A stretch of DNA of 64,000 bases from Pseudomonas saxonica (GTDB lineage: Bacteria > Pseudomonadota > Gammaproteobacteria > Pseudomonadales > Pseudomonadaceae), in contig NZ_VFIO01000006.1 in assembly GCF_007858365.1 (NCBI RefSeq), forward strand, positions 234,481 to 298,480, written 5' to 3'. Positions 37,323-46,006 of this stretch are shown here, piece by piece. Position 1 is the first letter of the stretch; each line of letters starts with the position of its first letter. The notes beneath the pieces were generated by a model that saw only the letters and a list, made by a program, of their open reading frames with translations, was not told where the DNA came from and did no database searches. The position numbers and the translations under genes were made by a program.

Positions 37323-37657
37323 TATTACGGCGGCTCTGAATGGAGTATGGAGGGGGTGACAACGCTCCAGCCGATTGCACTAGAGCGGTGCACAAACGGG
37401 GAGCAAGTATAAGGCCGATCGCGAATCGGGCAACAGACTAATGTCGGTTTTTACCCAAGTATTTCAATTTATTGACAGGCCACTGGTCTAATTGCATTTC
37501 TCGGCCAACGTGGGGTGTCAGACGCTTGCCTTGAAACAATCAGCCATAGGCTCCATATAAAGCCGTATCCTGTTTTTTCCTGCGGCGTGCGTCGTATGCA
37601 GTCTTTCGCGTTTCTCTGCGGTCAATGCATGTAGAGAGGCGAACCCAGAGGTCAGAT
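37323..37657. other. Divergent promoter region, aminotransferase/uvrB
   Basis: 335 bases with no gene. A TTGACA at 37472 on the plus strand lacks a matching -10 at 16-18 bases. I see no LexA-type CTG-N10-CAG palindrome near the uvrB start, so SOS control is not supported by inspection. Confidence 0.45.
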
Positions 37658-39673
37658 ATGTCCGATTTTCAACTCGTTACCCGCTTTGAGCCCGCAGGCG
37701 ATCAGCCCGAAGCCATCCGCCAATTGATCGAGGGCATTGAAGCCGGTCTGTCGCACCAGACCCTGCTCGGTGTAACGGGCTCGGGCAAGACCTTCAGCAT
37801 CGCCAACGTGATTGCCCATGTGAACCGGCCCACGCTGGTGCTGGCGCCAAACAAGACGCTGGCCGCGCAGTTGTATGGCGAATTCAAAGCGTTTTTCCCG
37901 AACAACGCGGTGGAGTACTTCGTTTCGTATTACGACTACTACCAGCCCGAAGCCTATGTGCCCTCCTCGGATACCTTTATCGAGAAGGATGCGTCGATCA
38001 ACGACCATATCGAGCAGATGCGTCTGTCCGCGACCAAGGCACTGCTGGAGCGCAAAGACGCCATCATTGTCACCACCGTGTCGTGCATCTATGGCTTGGG
38101 CAGCCCGGAAACATATTTGAAAATGGTCTTGCACGTGGATCGCGGCGACAAGCTCGACCAGCGCGAACTGCTGCGCCGTCTGGCTGACCTGCAATACACC
38201 CGCAACGACATGGACTTCGCCCGAGCCACCTTCCGCGTGCGCGGTGACGTGATCGACATCTACCCGGCCGAATCCGACCTGGAAGCCGTGCGCATCGAAC
38301 TGTTCGATGATGAAGTCGAAAGCATCAGCGCCTTTGACCCGCTGACCGGCGAAGTCATCCGCAAAATGCCGCGATTTACCTTCTACCCGAAAAGCCACTA
38401 CGTGACCCCGCGCGAGACCTTGCTCGATGCGGTAGAAGGCATCAAGCAAGAGCTTCAGGAGCGCCTTGAATACCTGCGCGCCAACAATAAACTGGTGGAA
38501 GCCCAGCGCCTGGAACAGCGCACCCGTTTCGATCTGGAAATGATCATGGAGCTGGGTTATTGCAACGGCATTGAAAACTACTCGCGCTACCTCTCGGGTC
38601 GCGAATCCGGCGCACCACCGCCCACCCTGTTTGATTACCTGCCGGCTGATGCCCTGCTGGTCATTGATGAATCTCACGTCAGCGTGCCGCAAGTCGGCGC
38701 CATGTATAAAGGCGACCGTTCGCGCAAAGAAACTCTAGTGGAATACGGCTTCCGCCTGCCCTCCGCATTGGACAACCGGCCCATGCGCTTTGATGAATGG
38801 GAGCGCATCAGCCCGCAAACCATTTTCGTCTCGGCTACACCTGGCAACTATGAGGCCGAACACTCGGGCCGCGTGGTCGAGCAAGTGGTGCGCCCTACGG
38901 GTCTGGTCGACCCGCAAATCGAAATCCGCCCGGCGTTGACGCAGGTGGACGATTTGCTCTCCGAGATTGCCAAACGGGTGGCACTGGAAGAACGCGTGCT
39001 GGTAACGACGCTGACCAAGCGCATGTCCGAAGACCTCACCGACTACCTGGCCGATCATGGCGTGCGCGTGCGCTATTTGCACTCGGACATCGACACGGTG
39101 GAGCGCGTAGAAATCATCCGCGACCTGCGTCTGGGGGTATTTGACGTGCTGGTGGGGATCAACCTGCTGCGTGAAGGCCTGGACATGCCCGAGGTGTCAC
39201 TGGTGGCGATTCTGGATGCCGACAAAGAAGGCTTCCTTCGTTCGGAGCGCTCATTGATCCAGACCATTGGCCGTGCCGCGCGAAACCTCAACGGTCGGGC
39301 GATTCTGTACGCCGACCGTATCACCGGGTCGATGGAACGGGCCATTGGCGAGACGGAGCGACGTCGCGAGAAACAGATCGCCTTCAACCTGGCCAACGGC
39401 ATCACGCCTAAAGGCGTGTTCAAGGATGTTGCTGACATCATGGAAGGCGCGGTTGTACCCGGATCGCGCAGCAAAAAACGCAAAGGCATGGCCAAGGCCG
39501 CCGAAGAAAGCGCCAAGTACGAAAACGAACTGCGCTCGCCCAGCGAGATCAGCAAGCGTATTCGCCAACTGGAAGAAAAAATGTACGCACTGGCCCGCGA
39601 CCTGGAATTCGAGGCAGCGGCGCAAATGCGTGATGAAATCGGCAAGCTCAGGGAGCGCTTGTTGCAGGTCTGA
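37658..39673 (+). CDS. uvrB: UvrB, excinuclease ABC subunit B
   Basis: 671 residues, the normal family length. Walker A LLGVTGSGKTFS, the beta-hairpin YYDYYQPEAYVPSSDTF that probes DNA, VIDESHVSVPQ (DEAD-like), the helicase motif QTIGRAARNLNGRAILY and the C-terminal UVR domain (QLEEKMYALARDLEFEAAA) are all present. UvrB verifies damage and recruits UvrC in nucleotide excision repair. ATG 37658 has AGAGG 8 bases upstream and matches known starts (MSDFQLVTRFEPAGDQP); an in-frame ATG at 37625 is rejected. Confidence 0.97.
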   Translation: MSDFQLVTRFEPAGDQPEAIRQLIEGIEAGLSHQTLLGVTGSGKTFSIANVIAHVNRPTLVLAPNKTLAAQLYGEFKAFFPNNAVEYFVSYYDYYQPEAYVPSSDTFIEKDASINDHIEQMRLSATKALLERKDAIIVTTVSCIYGLGSPETYLKMVLHVDRGDKLDQRELLRRLADLQYTRNDMDFARATFRVRGDVIDIYPAESDLEAVRIELFDDEVESISAFDPLTGEVIRKMPRFTFYPKSHYVTPRETLLDAVEGIKQELQERLEYLRANNKLVEAQRLEQRTRFDLEMIMELGYCNGIENYSRYLSGRESGAPPPTLFDYLPADALLVIDESHVSVPQVGAMYKGDRSRKETLVEYGFRLPSALDNRPMRFDEWERISPQTIFVSATPGNYEAEHSGRVVEQVVRPTGLVDPQIEIRPALTQVDDLLSEIAKRVALEERVLVTTLTKRMSEDLTDYLADHGVRVRYLHSDIDTVERVEIIRDLRLGVFDVLVGINLLREGLDMPEVSLVAILDADKEGFLRSERSLIQTIGRAARNLNGRAILYADRITGSMERAIGETERRREKQIAFNLANGITPKGVFKDVADIMEGAVVPGSRSKKRKGMAKAAEESAKYENELRSPSEISKRIRQLEEKMYALARDLEFEAAAQMRDEIGKLRERLLQV

Positions 39674-39731
39674 CCTGGGGCGCCCTATCGCAACAGGCTT
39701 TATTTATTTTTGCAGAATCGCGAAAACTCTC

Positions 39732-39854
39732 GTAGCAGTTGACGAGTAGTACGAGGCTACGTTCGACGATGCAATCGTCGCAGGGCCTTTGAGAATGCTT
39801 TACGACGGCTTTGCCGCCGATCGCGGCCTCGCACTACTCGTCAGCTCCTACTGG
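39732..39854. repeat. REP-type long inverted repeat
   Basis: GTAGCAGTTGACGAGTAGT near 39734 pairs with ACTACTCGTCAGCTCCTAC near 39834-39852, with inner smaller palindromes (GACGATGCAATCGTC; GACGGCTTTGCCG). The same sequence family recurs at about 41.36, 53.3-54.0, 56.32 and 63.19 kb in this window. Confidence 0.8.
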
Positions 39855-39886
39855 TTTTTGCACACTGTATATCGACAAGGACGCCC

Positions 39887-41038
39887 ATGACCGCCATCAA
39901 CACCCAGACGCCTGTTGTTCCCGGCCGTCTCGAACAAATGTCCACCCGTATTGCCTTTTTCATTGCCGGTTTTGGCATTGCGGCCTGGGCACCGCTGGTG
40001 CCATACGCCAAGGCCCGTGCCGGGCTGGATGAAGCCACGCTGGGGTTGCTGCTGCTGTGCCTGGGTGCCGGTTCCATTCTGGCCATGCCCATCTCCGGCA
40101 TTCTCGCGACGCGTTACGGCTGTCGCCGCGTATTCAGCGCAGGCACGGTTCTGATTTGTCTGGCCCTGCCGTTGCTGGCCACGGTCAGCTCAGTCCCCTT
40201 GTTGATCGCCACCCTGTTTTTGTTTGGCGCAGGTTTGGGCTCAGTTGACTCCACCGTCAACCTGCAAGCGGTCATCGTCGAGCGCGCCAGCGGACGCACG
40301 ATGATGTCGGGTTTTCATGGCCTGTTCAGTGTCGGCGGGATTGCCGGGGCCGCCGGGGTCAGCGCCCTGCTGGCGCTAGGGTTGACGCCCCTGTGGGCGA
40401 TTGCAGTGGTGATTGTGCTGATCCTCGCCGCCCTGATCAAAGCGGCACCGCATCTGTTGCCCTATGGCAGTGAAAGCAGCGGCCCGGCCTTCGCCGTCCC
40501 GCACGGGGTAGTGCTGTTTATCGGCTTACTGTGCTTTGTGGTGTTTCTGGCAGAAGGCGCGATGCTGGACTGGAGCGCGGTGTTTCTGACCGCCGACAAG
40601 CAGATTGATGAGGCTTATGCAGGTCTGGGTTATGCCGCTTTCGCGCTGACCATGACCGCAGGACGGTTGCTGGGCGATACCATCGTCAGCCATCTGGGGG
40701 CACGCCGGGTCATTATCGTGGGTGGGTTGTTAGCCGCCGCCGGGTTGATATTGGCAACACTCGCCACAAGCTGGCAGGTTGCGCTGGTCGGTTACGGGCT
40801 GGTTGGCATGGGCTGTTCCAACATCGTGCCGGTGTTGTATACCGCCGTGGGCAAACAAACGCTGATGCCCGCAAGCATTGCCGTACCGGCCATTACGACA
40901 TTGGGCTATGCGGGCATTCTGGCTGGACCTGCGGCCATCGGCTTTATTGCCCATGCCAGCAGTTTGAGCACCGCCTTTTTGTTAATTGCCACACTGCTAG
41001 TTGCCGTGGCCATCAGTGGGCGGATTTTGCGGGTATGA
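39887..41038 (+). CDS. MFS transporter (YbjJ-like)
   Basis: 383 residues with 12 predicted hydrophobic helices. Characteristic segments are FIAGFGIAAWAPLVPYAKAR, ATRYGCRRVF (the loop 2-3 basic motif), GAGLGSVDSTVNLQAV, MMSGFHGLFSVGGIAGA and AEGAMLDWSAVFLT. These resemble the YbjJ/FucP-related branch of MFS permeases; the substrate is unknown. An MFS gene after uvrB is the arrangement in other pseudomonads. A REP element separates it from uvrB, so it probably has its own promoter. Confidence 0.85.
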   Translation: MTAINTQTPVVPGRLEQMSTRIAFFIAGFGIAAWAPLVPYAKARAGLDEATLGLLLLCLGAGSILAMPISGILATRYGCRRVFSAGTVLICLALPLLATVSSVPLLIATLFLFGAGLGSVDSTVNLQAVIVERASGRTMMSGFHGLFSVGGIAGAAGVSALLALGLTPLWAIAVVIVLILAALIKAAPHLLPYGSESSGPAFAVPHGVVLFIGLLCFVVFLAEGAMLDWSAVFLTADKQIDEAYAGLGYAAFALTMTAGRLLGDTIVSHLGARRVIIVGGLLAAAGLILATLATSWQVALVGYGLVGMGCSNIVPVLYTAVGKQTLMPASIAVPAITTLGYAGILAGPAAIGFIAHASSLSTAFLLIATLLVAVAISGRILRV

Positions 41039-41084
41039 CGCGCCCAGTAACCGCAGTATTTGGGTATATATCCATTGCTTCGGT

Positions 41085-41345
41085 AACGGCTACTTAAGGT
41101 TGCGCCCTTACGGCGCGTCCCTTTTAGAAGGACCCCAAAGGAACCAAAAGGTCCTTGCCCCTCCACTCGGTGCCTCGCCGTGGCTCGGCATACCCGCAGG
41201 CAGGCATTGCTCCGTGGGCCCGCCGCGATCGGCCATCCATGGCCGTGTCGCGGCTAACCCGGCGTCCTGCCGGGTTACCCACTGCGCAATACCCGCCTGC
41301 GGCCAGCGTGGTTTAACGGGGCCCCAAGATCAAACACCCCAATCG
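41085..41345. repeat. Dispersed non-coding intergenic repeat
   Basis: A G+C-rich element with several nested palindromes (CCCGGCGTCCTGCCGGG; CGGCCATCCATGGCCG). Part of it (about 41195-41285) recurs in reverse orientation at the end of the window (63930-64000), for example GGCAGGACGCCG and GGATGGCC around TCGCGGCG. Open frames through it have no coding character. I recognise this as a repeat family scattered in P. fluorescens-group genomes. Confidence 0.65.
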
Positions 41346-41352
41346 CGGCCAC

Positions 41353-41421
41353 GATCCGTAGCCGTTGTCGAGCTCCGCGAGGCTACGTCCGACTGCAAAG
41401 CAGTCGTTAATCCTACCTATC
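41353..41421. repeat. REP half-element
   Basis: GATCCGTAGCCGTTGTCGAG, then a CGAGGCTACGTCCGACTG/CAAAGCAGTCGT palindrome, matches one arm of the REP elements elsewhere in the window. The second arm is missing. It lies just after the stop of the enoyl-CoA hydratase gene. Confidence 0.55.
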
Positions 41422-41429
41422 GCGTACCT

Positions 41430-42203
41430 TCACTGGTTTTTAAACTCAGCCTCACGCTTGCCGACAAACGCCGCCATGCCTTCTTTCTGATCCTGAGTTG
41501 CGAACAGAGAATGGAACACCCGGCGCTCAAAACGCACGCCTTCCGACAAGCTGACTTCAAACGCACGGTTGACGCTTTCCTTGGTCAGCATCAAGACCGG
41601 CAAGGATTTTTTGGCAATCAGCGCCGCCACTTTCAGCGCCTCGTCCAGCAATTCATCCACCGGCACTACACGCGCCACCAGACCGGAACGCTCAGCCTCT
41701 TCAGCACCGATCAAACGTCCGCTTAAGCACATTTCCATCGCCTTGGCCTTACCCACGGCACGGGTCAGACGCTGGGTACCGCCCATACCCGGCAGTACGC
41801 CCAGATTGATTTCAGGCTGACCAAATTTGGCGTTGTCACCGGCCAAAATAAAATCGCACATCATCGCCAACTCGCAGCCGCCGCCCAAGGCAAAGCCGGC
41901 CACAGCCGCAATGATGGGTTTACGCCGTGTCGCTACACGATCACTGTCTGAAAACAGGTCTTCCAAATAGATCTGCGGGTACGTCAGGTCGGCCATTTCC
42001 TTGATGTCGGCACCCGCCGCAAAGGCTTTTTTCGAACCGGTGATGACGATACAACCAATGGCGCTATCGGCTTCCAACACATCCAGCGCGTGATTCACTT
42101 CACTGACCAGCTGCGCATTGAGGGCATTCAACGCCTGCGGCCGGTTCAGTGTAATCAGGCCAACATGCCCGTGAATGTCCAACAAAATGCATTCGTAGCT
42201 CAT
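41430..42203 (-). CDS. Enoyl-CoA hydratase/isomerase family protein
   Basis: 257 residues of the crotonase family: LITLNRPQALNALNAQL, the oxyanion-hole segment KKAFAAGADIKEMADL and NLGVLPGMGGTQRLTRAVG with the catalytic glutamate region intact. It hydrates trans-2-enoyl-CoA to 3-hydroxyacyl-CoA. ATG 42203 has GAGGA 9 bases upstream. It is the last gene of a minus-strand operon whose acyl-CoA dehydrogenase has been lost just upstream. Confidence 0.9.
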   Translation of the reverse strand: MSYECILLDIHGHVGLITLNRPQALNALNAQLVSEVNHALDVLEADSAIGCIVITGSKKAFAAGADIKEMADLTYPQIYLEDLFSDSDRVATRRKPIIAAVAGFALGGGCELAMMCDFILAGDNAKFGQPEINLGVLPGMGGTQRLTRAVGKAKAMEMCLSGRLIGAEEAERSGLVARVVPVDELLDEALKVAALIAKKSLPVLMLTKESVNRAFEVSLSEGVRFERRVFHSLFATQDQKEGMAAFVGKREAEFKNQ

Positions 42204-42258
42204 CGAAAACGTCCTCGATTCAAAAATTGCGCGAAATGAACCTGCGCTGAATATTGTG

Positions 42259-42330
42259 CTAGATCCGCTCCAGCGAGCAGTCATTCAAATAGCCATAACC
42301 GCCAAGGGTTTGCAACGTTTTGGCACGCCT
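42259..42330 (-). pseudogene. Remnant of an acyl-CoA dehydrogenase gene (C-terminal fragment)
   Basis: On the minus strand the bases between the thiolase and hydratase genes read AKTLQTLGGYGYLNDCSLER-I and then a TAG stop. This is the conserved C-terminal segment of acyl-CoA dehydrogenases (consensus like QxLGGYGYxxDxPxER). Only about 22 codons remain, without a start or the rest of the protein. Related pseudomonad operons have a complete acyl-CoA dehydrogenase next to the thiolase, SDR and ligase genes, so an internal deletion has removed it here. Confidence 0.75.
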
Positions 42331-42340
42331 TGGTGAAGCG

Positions 42341-43531
42341 TTACAGGCACTCCACGGCGATGGCCGTGGCCTCGCCGCCACCAATACAGATCGCCGCAAC
42401 ACCCCGTTTGAGCTTTTGTTGGCGCAGTGCCGAAATCAGTGTGACTAAAATACGTGCACCCGACGCACCAATAGGGTGGCCCAACGCACAGGCACCCCCG
42501 TGGATATTGACCTTGTCATGCGGGATGTCCAATTCGCCCATGGTGACCAGGCTGACCACTGCAAACGCCTCGTTGATTTCAAACAAATCAACCTCACTCA
42601 GGCTCCAGCCGGTCTTGCTCATCAAACGCTTGATGGCACCCACTGGGGCCGTCGGAAACAGGCCCGGCTCATCGGCAAACGCCGCATGGCCGTGTATCAC
42701 TGCCAAGGGTTGCAAGCCCTGCTTTTGCGCGTGTGAGCGGCGCATCAACACCAAGGCTGCCGCGCCATCGGATATCGAACTGGAATTGGCAGCGGTCACC
42801 GTACCGCCCTCACGGAAAGCGGGTTTGAGGGTCGGGATTTTTGCCAGATTGGCCTTGGGCGGCTGTTCGTCATCCGTGATCAGTCGCGGCTCCTTGCCGA
42901 CAGTGACCGGCACCGGCACGATTTCATCGCTGAAACGGCCGTCCTTGATGGCCTGCTGGGCACGGGTCAGCGAAGTCACGGCAAACGCATCCTGAGCTTC
43001 ACGTGAAAAACCATGCGCCTGGGCGCAATCTTCAGCAAAGGTACCCATCAAGCGTCCACGGTCATAGGCGTCCTCAAGACCGTCAAGAAACATGTGATCG
43101 AGCACCCGACCATGCCCCATGCGGTAGCCACTGCGCGCGCGGTCGAGCAAATACGGCGCATTGGACATGCTTTCCATGCCCCCCGCGACCACTACATCGA
43201 CACTGCCTGCCACTAGCCGGTCATGGGCCAGAATGGTTGCCTCCATGCCCGAGCCACACATCTTGTTCAGCGTGGTGCAACGCGTTCCCTTGTCCAGCCC
43301 TGCCCCCAAGGCCGCTTGCCGGGCAGGCGCCTGACCGAGGCCGGCTGACAACACACAGCCGAACAGCACTTCTTCAACCCCCTCAAACGCCACACCTGCG
43401 CGCTCAACCGCGGCACGAATCGCAATAGCGCCCAGTTGCGGCGCGGTCAGACCTTTCAACTCACCCTGAAAGCCCCCCATAGGCGTACGGGCAATGCTCA
43501 CAATCACGATCGGGTCATTGCTGACAGTCAT
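42341..43531 (-). CDS. Acetyl-CoA C-acyltransferase (thiolase)
   Basis: 396 residues. The acyl-accepting cysteine lies in TLNKMCGSGM (about 92), the catalytic His in GGACALGHPIGASGAR, and the second Cys in AICIGGGEATAIAVE. It cleaves 3-ketoacyl-CoA to acetyl-CoA and a shortened acyl-CoA, or works in the condensing direction. It starts 10 bases after the upstream SDR gene stop on the minus strand and belongs to the acyl-CoA catabolic operon. Confidence 0.92.
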   Translation of the reverse strand: MTVSNDPIVIVSIARTPMGGFQGELKGLTAPQLGAIAIRAAVERAGVAFEGVEEVLFGCVLSAGLGQAPARQAALGAGLDKGTRCTTLNKMCGSGMEATILAHDRLVAGSVDVVVAGGMESMSNAPYLLDRARSGYRMGHGRVLDHMFLDGLEDAYDRGRLMGTFAEDCAQAHGFSREAQDAFAVTSLTRAQQAIKDGRFSDEIVPVPVTVGKEPRLITDDEQPPKANLAKIPTLKPAFREGGTVTAANSSSISDGAAALVLMRRSHAQKQGLQPLAVIHGHAAFADEPGLFPTAPVGAIKRLMSKTGWSLSEVDLFEINEAFAVVSLVTMGELDIPHDKVNIHGGACALGHPIGASGARILVTLISALRQQKLKRGVAAICIGGGEATAIAVECL

Positions 43532-43541
43532 TTCTCACCTC

Positions 43542-44309
43542 TTATTTGGCAGCCATGCGCAAGGCACCGTCGAGACGGATCACCTCGCCATTGAGCATGC
43601 TGTTTTCAATGATATGGCGTACCAGCGAGGCATACTCGGCAGGCTTGCCCAAACGCGGCGGAAACGGCACGCCAGCGGCCAGCGACTCGCGCACTTCGGG
43701 GGTCATGCCCGCCATCATCGGCGTTTCAAAAATGCCCGGGGCAATGGTCATGACCCGAACCCCGTAGCGCGCCAGTTCCCGTGCCGCCGGTAATGTCAGG
43801 CTGGCAATGGCGCCCTTGGAGGCGGCATAGGCCGCCTGCCCTATCTGGCCATCGAACGCGGCAACAGACGCGGTGTTGATAATCACACCGCGCTCACCTT
43901 CAGCATCGGCCGGCGCTTGAGCCATCGCGGCAGCTGCCAGACGCAACATGTTGAAACTGCCGATCAGGTTGACGTTAATCACCTGACTGAAGCTCTCCAG
44001 TGCATGCGGGCCATTTTTGCCCAGAATCTTTTCGCCGCGCACGATCCCTGCGCAGTTGATCAGCCCGTTAACCCCGCCAAACTGCGTGACGGTAGCGTCC
44101 ACTGCGGCTTGCGCCGCCTCACTCTGACTGATGTCGGCAACCACGCTGCTTGCCTGCTCGCCCAGTGCCCGTGCTTGTGCCGCGACGGCCTCGGCATTCA
44201 TGTCGACCAGCATCACCTTGGCACCCGCCTTCACCAGCATTTCAGCCGTAGCGGCCCCCAGCCCCGAAGCACCGCCAGTGACGATAAAAACCTTGTTCTC
44301 AATCTGCAT
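43542..44309 (-). CDS. 3-hydroxyacyl-CoA dehydrogenase, SDR type (HSD10-like)
   Basis: 255 residues: VTGGASGLGAATAEMLV at the N-terminus, LVDMNAEAV giving NAD preference (Asp after beta-2), NTASVAAFDGQIGQAAYAAS with the catalytic Ser/Tyr, then KGAIASLTLPAARELA. The C-terminus LGKPAEYASLVRHIIENSML matches type II 3-hydroxyacyl-CoA dehydrogenases (HSD17B10 family). It oxidises 3-hydroxyacyl-CoA in branched or short-chain acyl-CoA breakdown. It lies between ligase and thiolase genes in a tight operon. Confidence 0.88.
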   Translation of the reverse strand: MQIENKVFIVTGGASGLGAATAEMLVKAGAKVMLVDMNAEAVAAQARALGEQASSVVADISQSEAAQAAVDATVTQFGGVNGLINCAGIVRGEKILGKNGPHALESFSQVINVNLIGSFNMLRLAAAAMAQAPADAEGERGVIINTASVAAFDGQIGQAAYAASKGAIASLTLPAARELARYGVRVMTIAPGIFETPMMAGMTPEVRESLAAGVPFPPRLGKPAEYASLVRHIIENSMLNGEVIRLDGALRMAAK

Positions 44310-44341
44310 GGAATGTCCTGAACGACGTCATTAAAAAAATA

Positions 44342-46006
44342 TCAGGCGGTGCTTTTTGCGCTTGCGGCCATTTCAGCCTTGGCGATTTCCTGATTGCGCA
44401 AAATGAAGCGCTGCAACTTGCCGCTCGGTGTTTTCGGCAATTCGCTGACAAATTCGATTTCTCGTGGGTAGGCATGGGCCGCCAGACGCTGGCGCACGTG
44501 CAAGCGCAAGGTTTCAGCCAATTGAGCATCGCCCGCGTAGTGCGAACTGAGCACCACAAACGCTTTGACCAACTCGGTTCGCTCGGCATCGGGCTTGCCC
44601 ACCACAGCGGCTTCAATCACTGCCGGGTGCTCAAGCAAGGCGCTTTCTACATCGAAAGGGCCCACGCGATAACCGGACGTGGTAATCACATCATCACTGC
44701 GCCCGACAAAGCTGATGCTGCCATCTGCGTTCAACTCAACGGTGTCACCGCTCAAGTAATAATCGCCGACGAAGGCCTTGGTCTTGATCCCCAGATAGCC
44801 ACCAAACCAGCACATCGGCGACTGGCTGCGATCAACGGCCAAAATACCCGGCTGGCCCACAGGCAACTCCTGATGGTTGTCATCAAGCACGACAATCCGG
44901 TGGCCCGGCGAGGCAAACCCTGCGGCCCCTCTGTGAACCGGGTGAGTAAGCCCGTGGTGGTTGCACAGCACCATGCCGACTTCGGTCTGGCCGTAGTGAT
45001 CATGAATGGTGACGTTGAGTTGCTCGTCGAACCAGCGAATCACTTCCGGGTTCAGCGGTTCGCCAGCGCTGCTGACCGCGCGCAGTTGACCTTTGATCTT
45101 GCTTGAAAACGCCTCGCCGGCGGCAATCAGCAGGCGATAAGCCGTGGGTGAGCCGGTGAGATTGGTGATGGCGTACTTTTTGATTACACGGCAGGTACTG
45201 TCGACCGTGAACGGGCCATCGTAAAGCGTGATCGGATGCCCCATCGACAGCGGGCCGGTGATGCCAAAGTAGATCCCGTAGGCCCACCCCGGATCGGCCA
45301 GATTCCAGAAAGCATCTTCGGGGCGCAAATCCACCGCATCGCGGGTATAGCTGTTGAAGGCAACGATGGCTTTGAGGGGTACCAGCAGCGGCTTCGCGGG
45401 GCCGGTTGTACCTGAAGTAAACATCAGCAGGAAAGGATCTTCGCCGGTCAACATGACGGGGTCGCAGACAGGTGAGTAATTCTCCAGTTCGGCCCAAAAA
45501 CTGAAATCACCGCGCACCAGGCCCTGCCCTTTTGCGCCAGCAACGGTCACGACAGGCGGGCAGTCGCTGACTTCGGTCAGCTTGGAGCGATTGGTGCCAT
45601 CGGTGATCACCACGGCCGCGCCTGAACTGTTCAGTCGATGTTCAATGGCTTTAGGACCAAATGCGGTGAACAGCGGTTGATAGATCGCACCAATGCGCCA
45701 GGCGGCCAATGCCACAATCAACAACTCAACATTGCGGGGCAATAAACCCGCCACTTTGTCGCCCTGCGTGACCCCTTGAGCCAACAGAAAGTTGGCAAAA
45801 CGGGCGCTTTTATCCTGTAACTCGGTAAAGGTGTAAGTCGCGCTGCTGGCGTCGCGCCCTTCCCAGAACAGCGCAATCCTGCCCGGCAAGGCGTGGCGAT
45901 CACAGCACTCGACACAGGCATTGAGCGCAGTCAATTGGCCATGAAGGGTCTCCATGACCGTACGCGGGTATTCGAAGTCATTCATCGCGGTCAGATAGTC
46001 ACGCAT
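44342..46006 (-). CDS. Acyl-CoA synthetase (AMP-forming)
   Basis: 554 residues of the ANL superfamily: LLMFTSGTTGPAKPLLVP (P-loop), DHYGQTEVGMVLCNH, SGDTVELNADGSISFVGR, GYRVGPFDVESALLEHPAV and the C-terminal catalytic lysine in LPKTPSGKLQRFIL. It activates a carboxylic acid to its acyl-CoA, the entry step for the downstream genes. ATG 46006 has GAGGG about 9 bases upstream. It is first in the operon; a strong inverted repeat lies about 175 bases upstream. Confidence 0.9.
   Translation of the reverse strand: MRDYLTAMNDFEYPRTVMETLHGQLTALNACVECCDRHALPGRIALFWEGRDASSATYTFTELQDKSARFANFLLAQGVTQGDKVAGLLPRNVELLIVALAAWRIGAIYQPLFTAFGPKAIEHRLNSSGAAVVITDGTNRSKLTEVSDCPPVVTVAGAKGQGLVRGDFSFWAELENYSPVCDPVMLTGEDPFLLMFTSGTTGPAKPLLVPLKAIVAFNSYTRDAVDLRPEDAFWNLADPGWAYGIYFGITGPLSMGHPITLYDGPFTVDSTCRVIKKYAITNLTGSPTAYRLLIAAGEAFSSKIKGQLRAVSSAGEPLNPEVIRWFDEQLNVTIHDHYGQTEVGMVLCNHHGLTHPVHRGAAGFASPGHRIVVLDDNHQELPVGQPGILAVDRSQSPMCWFGGYLGIKTKAFVGDYYLSGDTVELNADGSISFVGRSDDVITTSGYRVGPFDVESALLEHPAVIEAAVVGKPDAERTELVKAFVVLSSHYAGDAQLAETLRLHVRQRLAAHAYPREIEFVSELPKTPSGKLQRFILRNQEIAKAEMAASAKSTA

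Noticed and set aside
37472..37500. TTGACA as a -35 for uvrB
   Set aside because: No acceptable -10 hexamer at 16-18 bases; the nearest is CATTTC.
37652..38692. 346-codon antisense frame over uvrB
   Set aside because: Shadow of uvrB; no ribosome-binding site or known motif.
41001..41726. 241-codon plus-strand frame across the MFS end, the dispersed repeat and the hydratase gene
   Set aside because: It runs through a repeat and antisense to a crotonase-family gene; low-complexity, repeat-derived translation.
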